Shown here: one piece after another, positions 1 through 7,255 of the stretch | Layout: every line of letters begins with the position of its first letter | Position numbering within the stretch: the stretch's first letter is position 1 | DNA from: Armatimonadota bacterium | GTDB lineage: Bacteria; Armatimonadota; Fimbriimonadia; Fimbriimonadales; Fimbriimonadaceae | Length of the DNA stretch: 64,000 nt | Direction: 5' to 3' | Assembly (NCBI GenBank): GCA_016223145.1 | Contig: JACRPN010000011.1 | Location: 124,001-188,000, forward strand | The notes under the pieces: model-generated | What the model saw: only the letters and a program-made list of their open reading frames with translations | The model's database searches: none | Told to the model about the DNA's origin: nothing | Translations under genes and position numbers: made by a program

Positions 1-35
1 TCATTGACCCGAACGGTTGGGTGCTCAAACAGTAG
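1..35 (+). CDS. C-terminal end of a possible VOC/glyoxalase-fold protein (partial)
   Basis: The frame ending at the TAG of 33-35 reads IDPNGWVLKQ. A D-P-x-G-x-x-L/I tail is typical of the last strand of vicinal-oxygen-chelate (glyoxalase-like) proteins. Only about eleven codons are in the window, so family and function are guesses from this tail. It converges on the aminotransferase whose stop codon begins at 47. Confidence 0.35.
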   Translation, partial: IDPNGWVLKQ

Positions 36-46
36 GGTCCTGAGCC

Positions 47-1336
47 TTACGCGAGCCGACGCTTCAGGATCGTCACCGTCCGGTCGATATCAGCCTCAGA
101 ATTGAGCAGGTGGCAGGAGACCCGTAGACCACCATGCTTTGGCAGAGCTTTGATCACGAGATTCTCCTTCTCCAGGAGTTCGCCAATCAGCTTTCTTGGG
201 TCAAACTTGTTGTCAATCTTGAAGGCCAGCAGGGGCGACGCCATGGGCCCATTGCGTGGGCTGAGCAGCTTCACCGGCAGCGATTGCATGCGATCATAGG
301 CGTAGGCATGGAGCGCGAGGTTGTGCCGCTCGATCTTCTGCACTCCGATGCGGTTCACGTAGTCAATGGCCGCACCCAAGCCCTGGAAGCCCATGTGGTT
401 CATCAACCCCGTCGTGTCGTTTTGTGCCTTGGTGTCGGTCAGGCGGGTCAGGAGCTCAAGCCGGGGCGCGGCGGCCCGACTCACATACATGAAGCCGGTG
501 CCCTTCGGCCCGAGAAGCCACTTGTGGCCGGGCGCTGCATAGGCGTCGCATCCGATTCTCGCGATATCCACCGCGATGCTGCCGACCGCTTGAGCGCCAT
601 CAATGATGGAAATCACGCCTCGGCGGCGGGCCAAATCGCACAGTTCTGCGGCGGGTAGGCGCAGGCCGTTCGTATACAGCACGTGTGAGAACGAGATCGC
701 CCGGGTCTTCGGCTTGATCGCCCTCGCGAACCGGTCTACGATCGCCTGCGGGTCGCGCTCGTCGAGCCCGATCGGGATGTCCTGCACCTCGACGCCCCGG
801 GAGCGCGCGTGGAACTTCCAGCAGTCGTGGCCGCCCTCGTGCTCCTGGTCGGTGCTGAGAATGTGGTCGCCAGGTTGCAGGTTCAGCGCGAACGACAGAC
901 GGTTCATCGCGTCCGACGTGCAACCCGTGAAGACGAGGTCCTCTTTGTCGCAGTTGAGAAGGCCTCCGATCTTCTGGCGGACCTCCTCGAGGTGTTCGGC
1001 GCCTCTTGCGTAGGATTCCACAACCGGCGAACGCTCGATCCGGTGCCAGGTCGCCACCATTCGATCGAGCACCGCCTTCGGGCTAGGTCCGACGGAGGCC
1101 GTGTTCAGGTAGGTCATGTTCGCCGGAAAGGCGAAGTCGCTGCGAGGCACCAGCCCAGCGCTGCGTTTGCCCAGACCCGCGCGATCTTCGTCTTGTTGTG
1201 CGTGATCCTCGGTTAGGAGGGCACGATCCTCGGATCGGGATACTCGACCCGCAGACGCAGGCGCGATCCCGGCGACTCCTGCCGCTGCGGCCGAGGCAAG
1301 CACATCCCGGCGCGAAGGATTGGATTCCGGCAACAT
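47..1336 (-). CDS. Exported class V aminotransferase (cysteine desulfurase/isopenicillin N epimerase-like)
   Basis: This is a PLP-dependent fold-type I enzyme of the class V aminotransferase family. The N-terminus carries a twin-arginine style signal (SRRDVLASAAAAG, residues 8-20), so export is likely. The core shows TGCTSDAMN (about 137-145) for phosphate binding, the aspartate of IIDGAQA (about 244-250), and the PLP lysine K272 in PGHKWLLG. The substrate cannot be read from sequence; Tat-exported relatives are often annotated as isopenicillin N epimerase-like or selenocysteine lyase-like. Residues 36-55 form a charged, EDRA-rich linker that looks like repeat-derived filler between signal and enzyme. 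The ATG at 1336 lies 6 nt after a TAGAAT box (1343-1348) with no Shine-Dalgarno sequence, so the mRNA may be leaderless. Confidence 0.85.
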   Translation of the reverse strand: MLPESNPSRRDVLASAAAAGVAGIAPASAGRVSRSEDRALLTEDHAQQDEDRAGLGKRSAGLVPRSDFAFPANMTYLNTASVGPSPKAVLDRMVATWHRIERSPVVESYARGAEHLEEVRQKIGGLLNCDKEDLVFTGCTSDAMNRLSFALNLQPGDHILSTDQEHEGGHDCWKFHARSRGVEVQDIPIGLDERDPQAIVDRFARAIKPKTRAISFSHVLYTNGLRLPAAELCDLARRRGVISIIDGAQAVGSIAVDIARIGCDAYAAPGHKWLLGPKGTGFMYVSRAAAPRLELLTRLTDTKAQNDTTGLMNHMGFQGLGAAIDYVNRIGVQKIERHNLALHAYAYDRMQSLPVKLLSPRNGPMASPLLAFKIDNKFDPRKLIGELLEKENLVIKALPKHGGLRVSCHLLNSEADIDRTVTILKRRLA

Positions 1337-1342
1337 CGCGCC

Positions 1343-1348
1343 ATTCTA
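1343..1348 (-). promoter_or_regulatory. -10 box (TAGAAT) for the aminotransferase gene
   Basis: On the minus strand TAGAAT ends 6 nt before the ATG at 1336. A transcript from this box would start at or next to the start codon. It belongs to the recurring TANNNT-start pattern of this window. Confidence 0.5.
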
Positions 1349-1448
1349 CACAAACGCGGTGGGAGGGTCTTGGTGCCGTCTTGCTCCCACCGCTCCGATC
1401 GACCCGAACGCATCATAGAGTCTCGACATGCTCGATAACGTGATGGCA

Positions 1449-1454
1449 TATACT
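1449..1454 (+). promoter_or_regulatory. -10 box (TATACT) upstream of the 1471 cassette
   Basis: TATACT lies 16 nt before the ATG at 1471. TCGACA at 1423-1428 could act as a weak -35, but the 20-nt spacer is long. This suggests that the two-gene cassette has its own promoter. Confidence 0.35.
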
Positions 1455-1470
1455 TGATGCTGAGGTTCCG

Positions 1471-1857
1471 ATGGCAGGCATTAGGGAAACTTGGGATCGA
1501 GCTACCGGCAAGAGGCTGGAAGATCAACTGAAGCAGTACACCGACGAGACAGATGAGCTGTTGTCGGCATTTGCAGGTAGGGTGCGCGCCATAGAAGCGG
1601 CCCTTGCCGGATTGGCAGAAACGCAGAAAAGGACGCGTCGAGAACTTGCGGCTCTCTCCAGCGCCGCCTCGAATGCATACCTAAACTCTGAACTGTCGTA
1701 CAAGAATGCGCTGTTCTCAGGCCAAGCGCGGGACGAGGCGACTAGGGTCGCCGTGTCGTGTTTGAAGGCAGAACGAAGGTCTCGAATGGCAATCATTGTC
1801 GCCATCCTGAGTCTGGGCGCATGCACTCTGATGGCCGCCAACCTCCTCTCCAGATGA
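1471..1857 (+). CDS. Coiled-coil protein with C-terminal membrane anchor (unrecognised)
   Basis: I do not recognise this 128-residue protein. Residues about 10-70 are rich in charged and Leu/Ala heptads (KRLEDQLKQYTDETDELL onward) and should form a coiled coil. Residues about 105-126 (MAIIVAILSLGACTLMAANLL) form one hydrophobic helix, so the protein is probably tail-anchored with the coiled coil in the cytoplasm. Its TGA overlaps the ATG of the next gene (ATGA, 1854-1857), which indicates translational coupling and a shared job. Composition here is visibly less GC-rich than in the neighbours, which could reflect horizontal acquisition. Confidence 0.65.
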   Translation: MAGIRETWDRATGKRLEDQLKQYTDETDELLSAFAGRVRAIEAALAGLAETQKRTRRELAALSSAASNAYLNSELSYKNALFSGQARDEATRVAVSCLKAERRSRMAIIVAILSLGACTLMAANLLSR

Positions 1858-2825
1858 ATACCTTCCTTCGGCAATTCGTACATGAATCAGGTGCGACTGG
1901 ACCCAGGGGCGTTGGAGCCTCGCAGTTACGAGGCGAACTGAGCAAGCGGGTCCCTGCACATGTCTGGCTCGAAGGGGCAGTCCTGAGCAGCGACCTCGCC
2001 GTACACGACATCCTGGATGGCGCAATCGTCGAGCAAAGTGTGCCCCACGAAATCAAGGCGGCATTCGCACTTCAATATCCGCGTGTGGCTTCCCAGCACC
2101 ACTTCGTCGATTGGGTCCGAACGCTCCATGATCCCGAGCAGTTGCAGGGCGCGATTTCGGGCGTGAAAGGCAAGCTGTTTGAGATGCGGTTTGTCGACTA
2201 CTTGAACGATGGCCACCTTCCGGCAGGTCAAGTGGCCTCGCTCGCACGCGTCGCGACCCAGCCGGGCTACGACATCTTGGTGCACGACTCGCACGGCCAC
2301 TTAGTAGACCTACTGAGCGCCAAGGCTTCCAAGACAAGCCATCTTGTGAACGTGGCGATTGATCACTACCCAGACATTGATGTCGTTGCCACGTCTGAGG
2401 CGGTTTCGCATGTTGCCCACCATAATGCCGACCTCGTGGAGTTTGGTTCAAACGCTGCACTCTCACACGAGGTGGGTGAAGCCGTTGCGCACGCCCAAGA
2501 TCACATACTGCCGGACCTGCCGTATTTGACAGCGTTTTTGTTGCTGGGATTCGCCACCTGGGAACTCAGGAAGGGCAGTGACCCCTCGCAAGTTCTCGGC
2601 CGGTACAAGTCCCGTGCGATCGATTCAGGAATAACTTGGGGCATCGTTGAACTCGCATCCTGGGCTACGGACACGCACTTGGTTGGACTCTCGATTCCTA
2701 TTCGTGCAATGGTGCATCGATTTCGCGCGTCGAAGAGAATCGACGAATGGATGGAGTTCGTTCACGAGCGTCGTTCGTCAATGAAAGCCATCGTTTGTCA
2801 GCGACAGCTTTCTCTACCTTGTTAG
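1854..2825 (+). CDS. Membrane protein with possible PD-(D/E)xK-like nuclease core
   Basis: This is a 323-residue protein of no family I can name. The start is set at the ATG that overlaps the upstream stop; the frame is open further 5' but would run through the first gene. Residues 105-160 contain KGKLFEMRF (E110), then GYDILVHD (D140), then LLSAKAS (K157). This E...D...xxK spacing resembles Mrr-type restriction-endonuclease folds, though the usual Glu/Gln two before the lysine is Ser. After it come HYPDIDVVATSE and a region with alternating His. Residues about 222-236 and 263-282 are hydrophobic and probably membrane-embedded. The C-terminus is basic. Translational coupling to the coiled-coil membrane protein suggests one complex, perhaps defence- or toxin-related; this is inference. 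Confidence 0.6.
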   Translation: MNTFLRQFVHESGATGPRGVGASQLRGELSKRVPAHVWLEGAVLSSDLAVHDILDGAIVEQSVPHEIKAAFALQYPRVASQHHFVDWVRTLHDPEQLQGAISGVKGKLFEMRFVDYLNDGHLPAGQVASLARVATQPGYDILVHDSHGHLVDLLSAKASKTSHLVNVAIDHYPDIDVVATSEAVSHVAHHNADLVEFGSNAALSHEVGEAVAHAQDHILPDLPYLTAFLLLGFATWELRKGSDPSQVLGRYKSRAIDSGITWGIVELASWATDTHLVGLSIPIRAMVHRFRASKRIDEWMEFVHERRSSMKAIVCQRQLSLPC

Positions 2826-3225
2826 CCAGCGGCCATTCTGATCCCGGAGGCGCTCACGGCACTGCGATCTTGGTAGGTCCCCAATCCCTACACATGCTCT
2901 GTAAGTCATGTAGTCGCCAAGGTCAAAGGTGGCCCGGTAATAACGGCCCGACCCACGCCAAGAAACGTCCCATAGTCTGCGAGCGCGGTAACCTCGGAAC
3001 CAGGCTGTGCCGTCCTCAAAACTAATGGCGCGCAAAAGATCTGTGTCCATCTGCACTGTTCTACGTTCCTGACCCAGCTCGCTCTACGACTGAGGCTATT
3101 ACCTTAGCAAAACCCCGTTCCAAGCCCACCCGAGCAGCAAATGCACCCAACCCTCGTACTCAATCGGCAGTTCGCACGTGTCCTTTGGGCAGAAGCTGTG
3201 GAAGGACGCACATCATCCTCTCACC
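2826..3225. other. Region without a convincing gene
   Basis: About 400 bases lie between the cassette and the peptidase gene. A minus-strand frame of 80 codons (2814-3056) has plausible amino-acid use (aromatic and Arg-rich, with WFRGYRARRLWDVSW) but overlaps the end of the 1854 gene and has no recognised match, so it may be a gene remnant. The end of the region (about 3200-3235) is a CT-rich tract resembling the short tandem repeats seen elsewhere. Confidence 0.3.
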
Positions 3226-4533
3226 TCACCCCCTCACCACCTTCATCCCCAACCACTTCTCCAGCGCTGAATAGATCTGCTCCTGCTGGTCCGGGGAGGC
3301 CAGGCGCACGCTCGCGTTGTGCCAAGCGCCCTTGACCACGACCTTCACCGCGTTCGTGCGCCCGATCAGGTGCATCTGCGTCGCCGACCAAGCATCGGTT
3401 TCTCCATAGATAAAGATAATGTTGTGGGCCTCATATTGGAGCGTTCGATAGACAAAAGCCAACGGTTTGGGGTCGTAGACGATCTTGTCCTTGGTCCCCG
3501 GGGGGCATAGGTCCATGTTCGTCGGGTTCGGGTTCGCCTTCAGGTAGGGCTTGAAGTCGCTGATGTCGTAGTTGTAGTAGCCGACCTCGGTGAACGCCTG
3601 GTACTGAAACGCCTCGAACTGCTTGATGCCGGCGTCCGAGTAGTAGTACATCGCGTTGACCCGCCTGTAGGCGTCGACGAGGGCCTGGGCGGGGGCGTCG
3701 GGCAGTGGGATCGAGTCGGCGCGCACGTTCGAGCCGTACTGCCAGAAGGCGTAGGGAAACTCCAACACGCCGTACTCGTAGGCCTTCGCCACGCCCATCG
3801 AATACGCCTTGGGGTCGGCCTTGAGCAGCGCCAGCACCTCGTCCTCCCGCTTGAGCAGGGCGATCTGGAAGTCCTTGATCCGCTTGCGCGTCGCCTCGTC
3901 ACCGACCTTGTCCATCCACTCGTTGATGCGCGGGTCCTCAGCGTTCAGGTTGATCGGCGCGACGTAAGCGACCACCGCGTCCACGTCGTTCGGGTAATAG
4001 CACTTGAAATAGAGCGCCGTTTGGCCGCTCTTGCTGGCGCCGGTGCTGACCCATTTGCCCGTATAGAGCTTCTTGAACGAGCGAACAATCTCGTGCAGGT
4101 CGTCCGAGGCGTTCTTGATGGTGAGGTGCTCCCAGACGCAGGGGCTCGGGATCGACCGCCCGAAGTAGCGGTGCTCGACCGTAATCAGGTTCGGCGTGCC
4201 GAGCATTCGGCGCAGCTCGCCGCCGACGGGCCGATTCGCGGAGTACCCCTCCGTGCCAAGTACGACGGGGTTCTCAAATCCCGTATGTTGGAGAAACACG
4301 TGCTGCTCAAACTTGGGTTTGCCTGGCGCCACCACTTCGGGCAGGCTATGGTTCACTGGCTGTTCGAAGGTGATGTCGAGCCATTGGTTGTTGGCTTGGC
4401 CGGCGATCTTGACCTCTTTCACATGGGGCAGGGCTTTGACCTTCGCCGCAAGCTCATCGATCGTTTGGGCCGACGAAAGCGCGGCCAAGAGCGTTAGTGC
4501 GGAGGCGAGGGCGAGTCGCAGACGACGGTACAT
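3226..4533 (-). CDS. Secreted serine peptidase, S37 (PS-10)/tripeptidyl-aminopeptidase-like
   Basis: This 435-residue alpha/beta-hydrolase-fold peptidase resembles family S37 of Streptomyces. The N-terminal signal peptide (about 1-22, ending SSA) indicates export. The mature part begins with strand-rich HVFLQHTGF, then ITVEHRYFGRS (about 117-127), which is typical of S28/S37 enzymes. The nucleophile is S167 in GASKSGQT. The acid is probably the Asp in YGETDAWSA and the histidine is in GAWHNASVRL near the C-terminus. The likely role is removal of N-terminal tripeptides or digestion of external peptides. The ATG lies 9 nt after a TAGACT box (4543-4548). It is divergent from the secreted protein gene at 4639. 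Confidence 0.85.
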   Translation of the reverse strand: MYRRLRLALASALTLLAALSSAQTIDELAAKVKALPHVKEVKIAGQANNQWLDITFEQPVNHSLPEVVAPGKPKFEQHVFLQHTGFENPVVLGTEGYSANRPVGGELRRMLGTPNLITVEHRYFGRSIPSPCVWEHLTIKNASDDLHEIVRSFKKLYTGKWVSTGASKSGQTALYFKCYYPNDVDAVVAYVAPINLNAEDPRINEWMDKVGDEATRKRIKDFQIALLKREDEVLALLKADPKAYSMGVAKAYEYGVLEFPYAFWQYGSNVRADSIPLPDAPAQALVDAYRRVNAMYYYSDAGIKQFEAFQYQAFTEVGYYNYDISDFKPYLKANPNPTNMDLCPPGTKDKIVYDPKPLAFVYRTLQYEAHNIIFIYGETDAWSATQMHLIGRTNAVKVVVKGAWHNASVRLASPDQQEQIYSALEKWLGMKVVRG

Positions 4534-4542
4534 GATGGGGTG

Positions 4543-4548
4543 AGTCTA
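4543..4548 (-). promoter_or_regulatory. -10 box (TAGACT) for the S37 peptidase gene
   Basis: TAGACT on the minus strand stands 9 nt before the ATG at 4533. No Shine-Dalgarno sequence lies between them. Confidence 0.4.
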
Positions 4549-4626
4549 CTTGTGAATGGGTGACGAAGGGCGGGTTCGCACCACGGGATTACGGTGATCC
4601 GGCCCAGCCCTATACCAGTCCGCCGG

Positions 4627-4632
4627 TACACT
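4627..4632 (+). promoter_or_regulatory. -10 box (TACACT), leaderless-type
   Basis: TACACT ends 6 nt before the ATG at 4639. This favours 4639 over the upstream in-frame ATG at 4594, because the mRNA would begin at or near 4639. Confidence 0.5.
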
Positions 4633-4638
4633 CCGCGC

Positions 4639-7245
4639 ATGATCACCGGACTGCTGCTCAGCCTTGCCCTGATGCCCCAAGAGACCTCGAACTTGACGTT
4701 GTCTCGGGGCTGCGGCGTGCCTGGGCTCAGCACGCGGTATTGGGCCGTGGAGGACACGGTGCTCTCTTCCAGAGCCCCCAATCGAAACCTGGGCGGAGCG
4801 CTCTTCTTGGAGCCGGATGACCGCGCAAACCTCCTGATCCGGTTTGGCGATCTGAACCGAGCCATCGGCCATCGGAAAGTGCGCTCGGCTTCACTTCGAC
4901 TGACGTTGGGAGGCACGGGAATGCCGATCTTGCGGCGGGTCTCCAGGGTGCTGGCGTCTTGGGGAGAGGGCCCGATCGTGACCTCCGTGGCGATCTTTCA
5001 GCCTGCGGCGGCCGAGAAGTCGGAAGCGGAGGCTTTTGGCTCCGCGACTTGGTCCATGCGCCATCTTGGGGTGCCAGGGGCGAAATGGCAGATGGGTGGA
5101 GCTGCAGGAAGGTCGGACGCCTCTCCCATCGCCGACGCGAAGCTCTCGCCAGGCGGTAGCGGCCAGGTGCTCATCGAGGGGCTCGGCGAGGCAATCCAGT
5201 ACCAACTCGATCGTCCCGCCGAGAACTTCGGGTTCCTTCTGGAATTCGACGGCCCGACGCAGTTCTTTTCCAGCCAGTCCAATTCCGATCGCCCGGCCCT
5301 CGAACTGGTTCTTGAGAATGCCCCGAGAAAGCTGGGGCCCGACCTGAGCGTTCAACTGATCACCCAGTCACCCTCGTATGAGCGGTTCGCCAAACCGGAG
5401 AGCGCCACCGCCCAACAGGACGGGGTCAGCGTGGATGTGCCGCGCTCCATCGCGAATTTGGCGGCGCAGCACTGGCCCAAAGATGATGAGCCAGTCACCT
5501 ACACCGCCACGATCCGAAACATCGGCTCGGCGCCGGTCTCGCGGTTCTCGGTGCGCTGGTCAGCGCTCGGCGTCCCGGGCTCTGAATCGGAAACGCAGAA
5601 GAGCCTCGCGCCCGGAGAGGCAACGGCCGTCACGCTCACGAGGCCCTACCGAATGGCGCCGTTTGACCACCGTGTGAGGACGGTTGCCTGCCAAGTTTCC
5701 ACCCCCGATGACGTCGACCTTGGCAACAATTGCCTGACGATCCCTGAGAACGGGCTCAGCCTGGGGTTCGTGGTGGCCGAGAGCTTTGCGAAGTCCTTTG
5801 GCGGTCCCGATGCGCCGATGGGTTTGGCTTGCGTGGAGGACTGGGTCCAGGCGCATGCGCAGTTCCTGAATGAGTCCGCGTTTCCCCAGAGCCGCTTTTC
5901 GTTTGCGCGTACGGGAATCAGGGAGGCTGTCCGTGTGCAGGAAATTGAGATCGTCTCCGACTCCCAGTTTGACTCGGCCCATTTGGCCATGCGGAACAAC
6001 CTGAAGCTCGATGGCGCCATTGGAATCGGCCCTGCGGATCGGGTCGATGCCCGCGACGTGGACCGAGCAGTGCTCAAAAGGATCGGCGCTTCGGTGGGGC
6101 TGGTTCCCGATCTGACGGCGTTTCCCAACAGCGGCGTCACCCCTGGATGGCTTGCGGCGATGGGGCCGGACGGGCCGCTCGTTCGGGGAACGAAGGACCT
6201 TTATCCCGGGCTGATGGGCTACGGCGACACCCGCAACGAGGCGCTGCTCTCCGACAAGTTGGTGTTGCCCTACGACCCGGTCCAAGATCCCCTGATCGCC
6301 TTCGTGACGATGGAGGTAACGGACCTTTTTTGCGCCACTGACGCCGCAGCTTTGAATGCCATGCTTGGCCAGCGAAGGGGTGAGGGATCGACCTGGCTCC
6401 ACAAGGCGCCCAGCCTGATGTTCATCTCATCGCGGAGCCTCTCCGATGAACCGGTGGCTCCGGCAAAGCTCGACTTCTTCCAGTTGGCCGGGGGCAAGGT
6501 GTCTGACCAGACTCCCGCTTTTTCAACTCAGGTGGATGCCAGCGGCCTCGCCCTCCTTCCCAAGCGCGCTACCGGCCTTGCGGAGGGCGCCAAGTCTCCG
6601 GGTGGGCAGTCGCTGAGCGCGTCTCCCTTTGGCAGGATTGCGCTCGACGGGGGCAATGCGATGTTTCTGGTGCGCGCCACCAAGGACGGCAGCGTCGGGT
6701 ACGGGATTCTCAAGCTCTGGCAGGTGCTGGATTGCGTGTCCAGAAATCCCGTCGCGCCGGTGGTACTGCCGATCCGGTTCGACATGGGCACCCAGGCGGC
6801 CGACCTTGGGGTCGAGCTTGCTAAAGGAAAGATCATCACCGATTCCGGCGGATCGTTGCCTGCCAGACTTTCCGCGGCGCTCGATGGGGATCCCTCGACC
6901 TCCACGCAGCTTACGGGCAAGAAGGACGCCTGGATTGAGATCGACCTGGGGCGGGACCGCCTGATCGCGGAGATTGGCATCACGGCTAGGGGAGACTTCT
7001 GGAGGTCGTTCGAGATCTCCGGCTATGCCACTGGCCAGACGCCTTCGGAGGGCGAGGTCTTTGCACGAGAGCTGGACTTTCGCTGGAGCTCCGAGAATAG
7101 AGGGATGGGTGGGGGTTCAGGAGTTCAAACCGTCCCATATCGGTTCAAGACTCGTCGGGCCCGGTATCTTAGGATCAGGTGCCAGAAAGAAACGGAATTG
7201 TGTGCCCTCTATGAAGTCCGCGTCCATCCGCCGAAAGCTCCGTAG
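4639..7245 (+). CDS. Large secreted multidomain protein (DNRLRE-like, CARDB-like, F5/8-type-C-like)
   Basis: This is an 868-residue exported protein. The hydrophobic N-terminus (MITGLLLSLALM) acts as a signal. Residues about 20-210 resemble a DNRLRE/disaggregatase-type domain (ALFLEPDDRANLLIRF, SASLRLTL, AENFGFLLEF). Residues about 275-365 resemble a CARDB/APHP adhesion domain (VTYTATIRNIGSAPVSRFSV, LGNNCLTI). The middle (about 370-690) is unrecognised; with its WVQAHAQFLNES region and 'GPDGPLVRGTKDLYPGLMGYG' it may be a degenerate enzyme domain. The C-terminus (about 740-866) looks like a discoidin/F5-8 type C carbohydrate-binding module (LDGDPSTSTQ, WIEIDLG, RARYLRIRC). The likely role is binding of surface or environmental polysaccharide. 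The start was chosen by the signal peptide and the -10 box at 4627. Confidence 0.75.
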   Translation: MITGLLLSLALMPQETSNLTLSRGCGVPGLSTRYWAVEDTVLSSRAPNRNLGGALFLEPDDRANLLIRFGDLNRAIGHRKVRSASLRLTLGGTGMPILRRVSRVLASWGEGPIVTSVAIFQPAAAEKSEAEAFGSATWSMRHLGVPGAKWQMGGAAGRSDASPIADAKLSPGGSGQVLIEGLGEAIQYQLDRPAENFGFLLEFDGPTQFFSSQSNSDRPALELVLENAPRKLGPDLSVQLITQSPSYERFAKPESATAQQDGVSVDVPRSIANLAAQHWPKDDEPVTYTATIRNIGSAPVSRFSVRWSALGVPGSESETQKSLAPGEATAVTLTRPYRMAPFDHRVRTVACQVSTPDDVDLGNNCLTIPENGLSLGFVVAESFAKSFGGPDAPMGLACVEDWVQAHAQFLNESAFPQSRFSFARTGIREAVRVQEIEIVSDSQFDSAHLAMRNNLKLDGAIGIGPADRVDARDVDRAVLKRIGASVGLVPDLTAFPNSGVTPGWLAAMGPDGPLVRGTKDLYPGLMGYGDTRNEALLSDKLVLPYDPVQDPLIAFVTMEVTDLFCATDAAALNAMLGQRRGEGSTWLHKAPSLMFISSRSLSDEPVAPAKLDFFQLAGGKVSDQTPAFSTQVDASGLALLPKRATGLAEGAKSPGGQSLSASPFGRIALDGGNAMFLVRATKDGSVGYGILKLWQVLDCVSRNPVAPVVLPIRFDMGTQAADLGVELAKGKIITDSGGSLPARLSAALDGDPSTSTQLTGKKDAWIEIDLGRDRLIAEIGITARGDFWRSFEISGYATGQTPSEGEVFARELDFRWSSENRGMGGGSGVQTVPYRFKTRRARYLRIRCQKETELCALYEVRVHPPKAP

Positions 7246-7255
7246 TTACTTATAG

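Noticed and set aside
2814-3056. Minus-strand open frame of 80 codons with natural-looking aromatic composition
   Set aside because: It overlaps the end of the 1854 gene, and neither family nor promoter is evident. Kept only as a note in the region entry.
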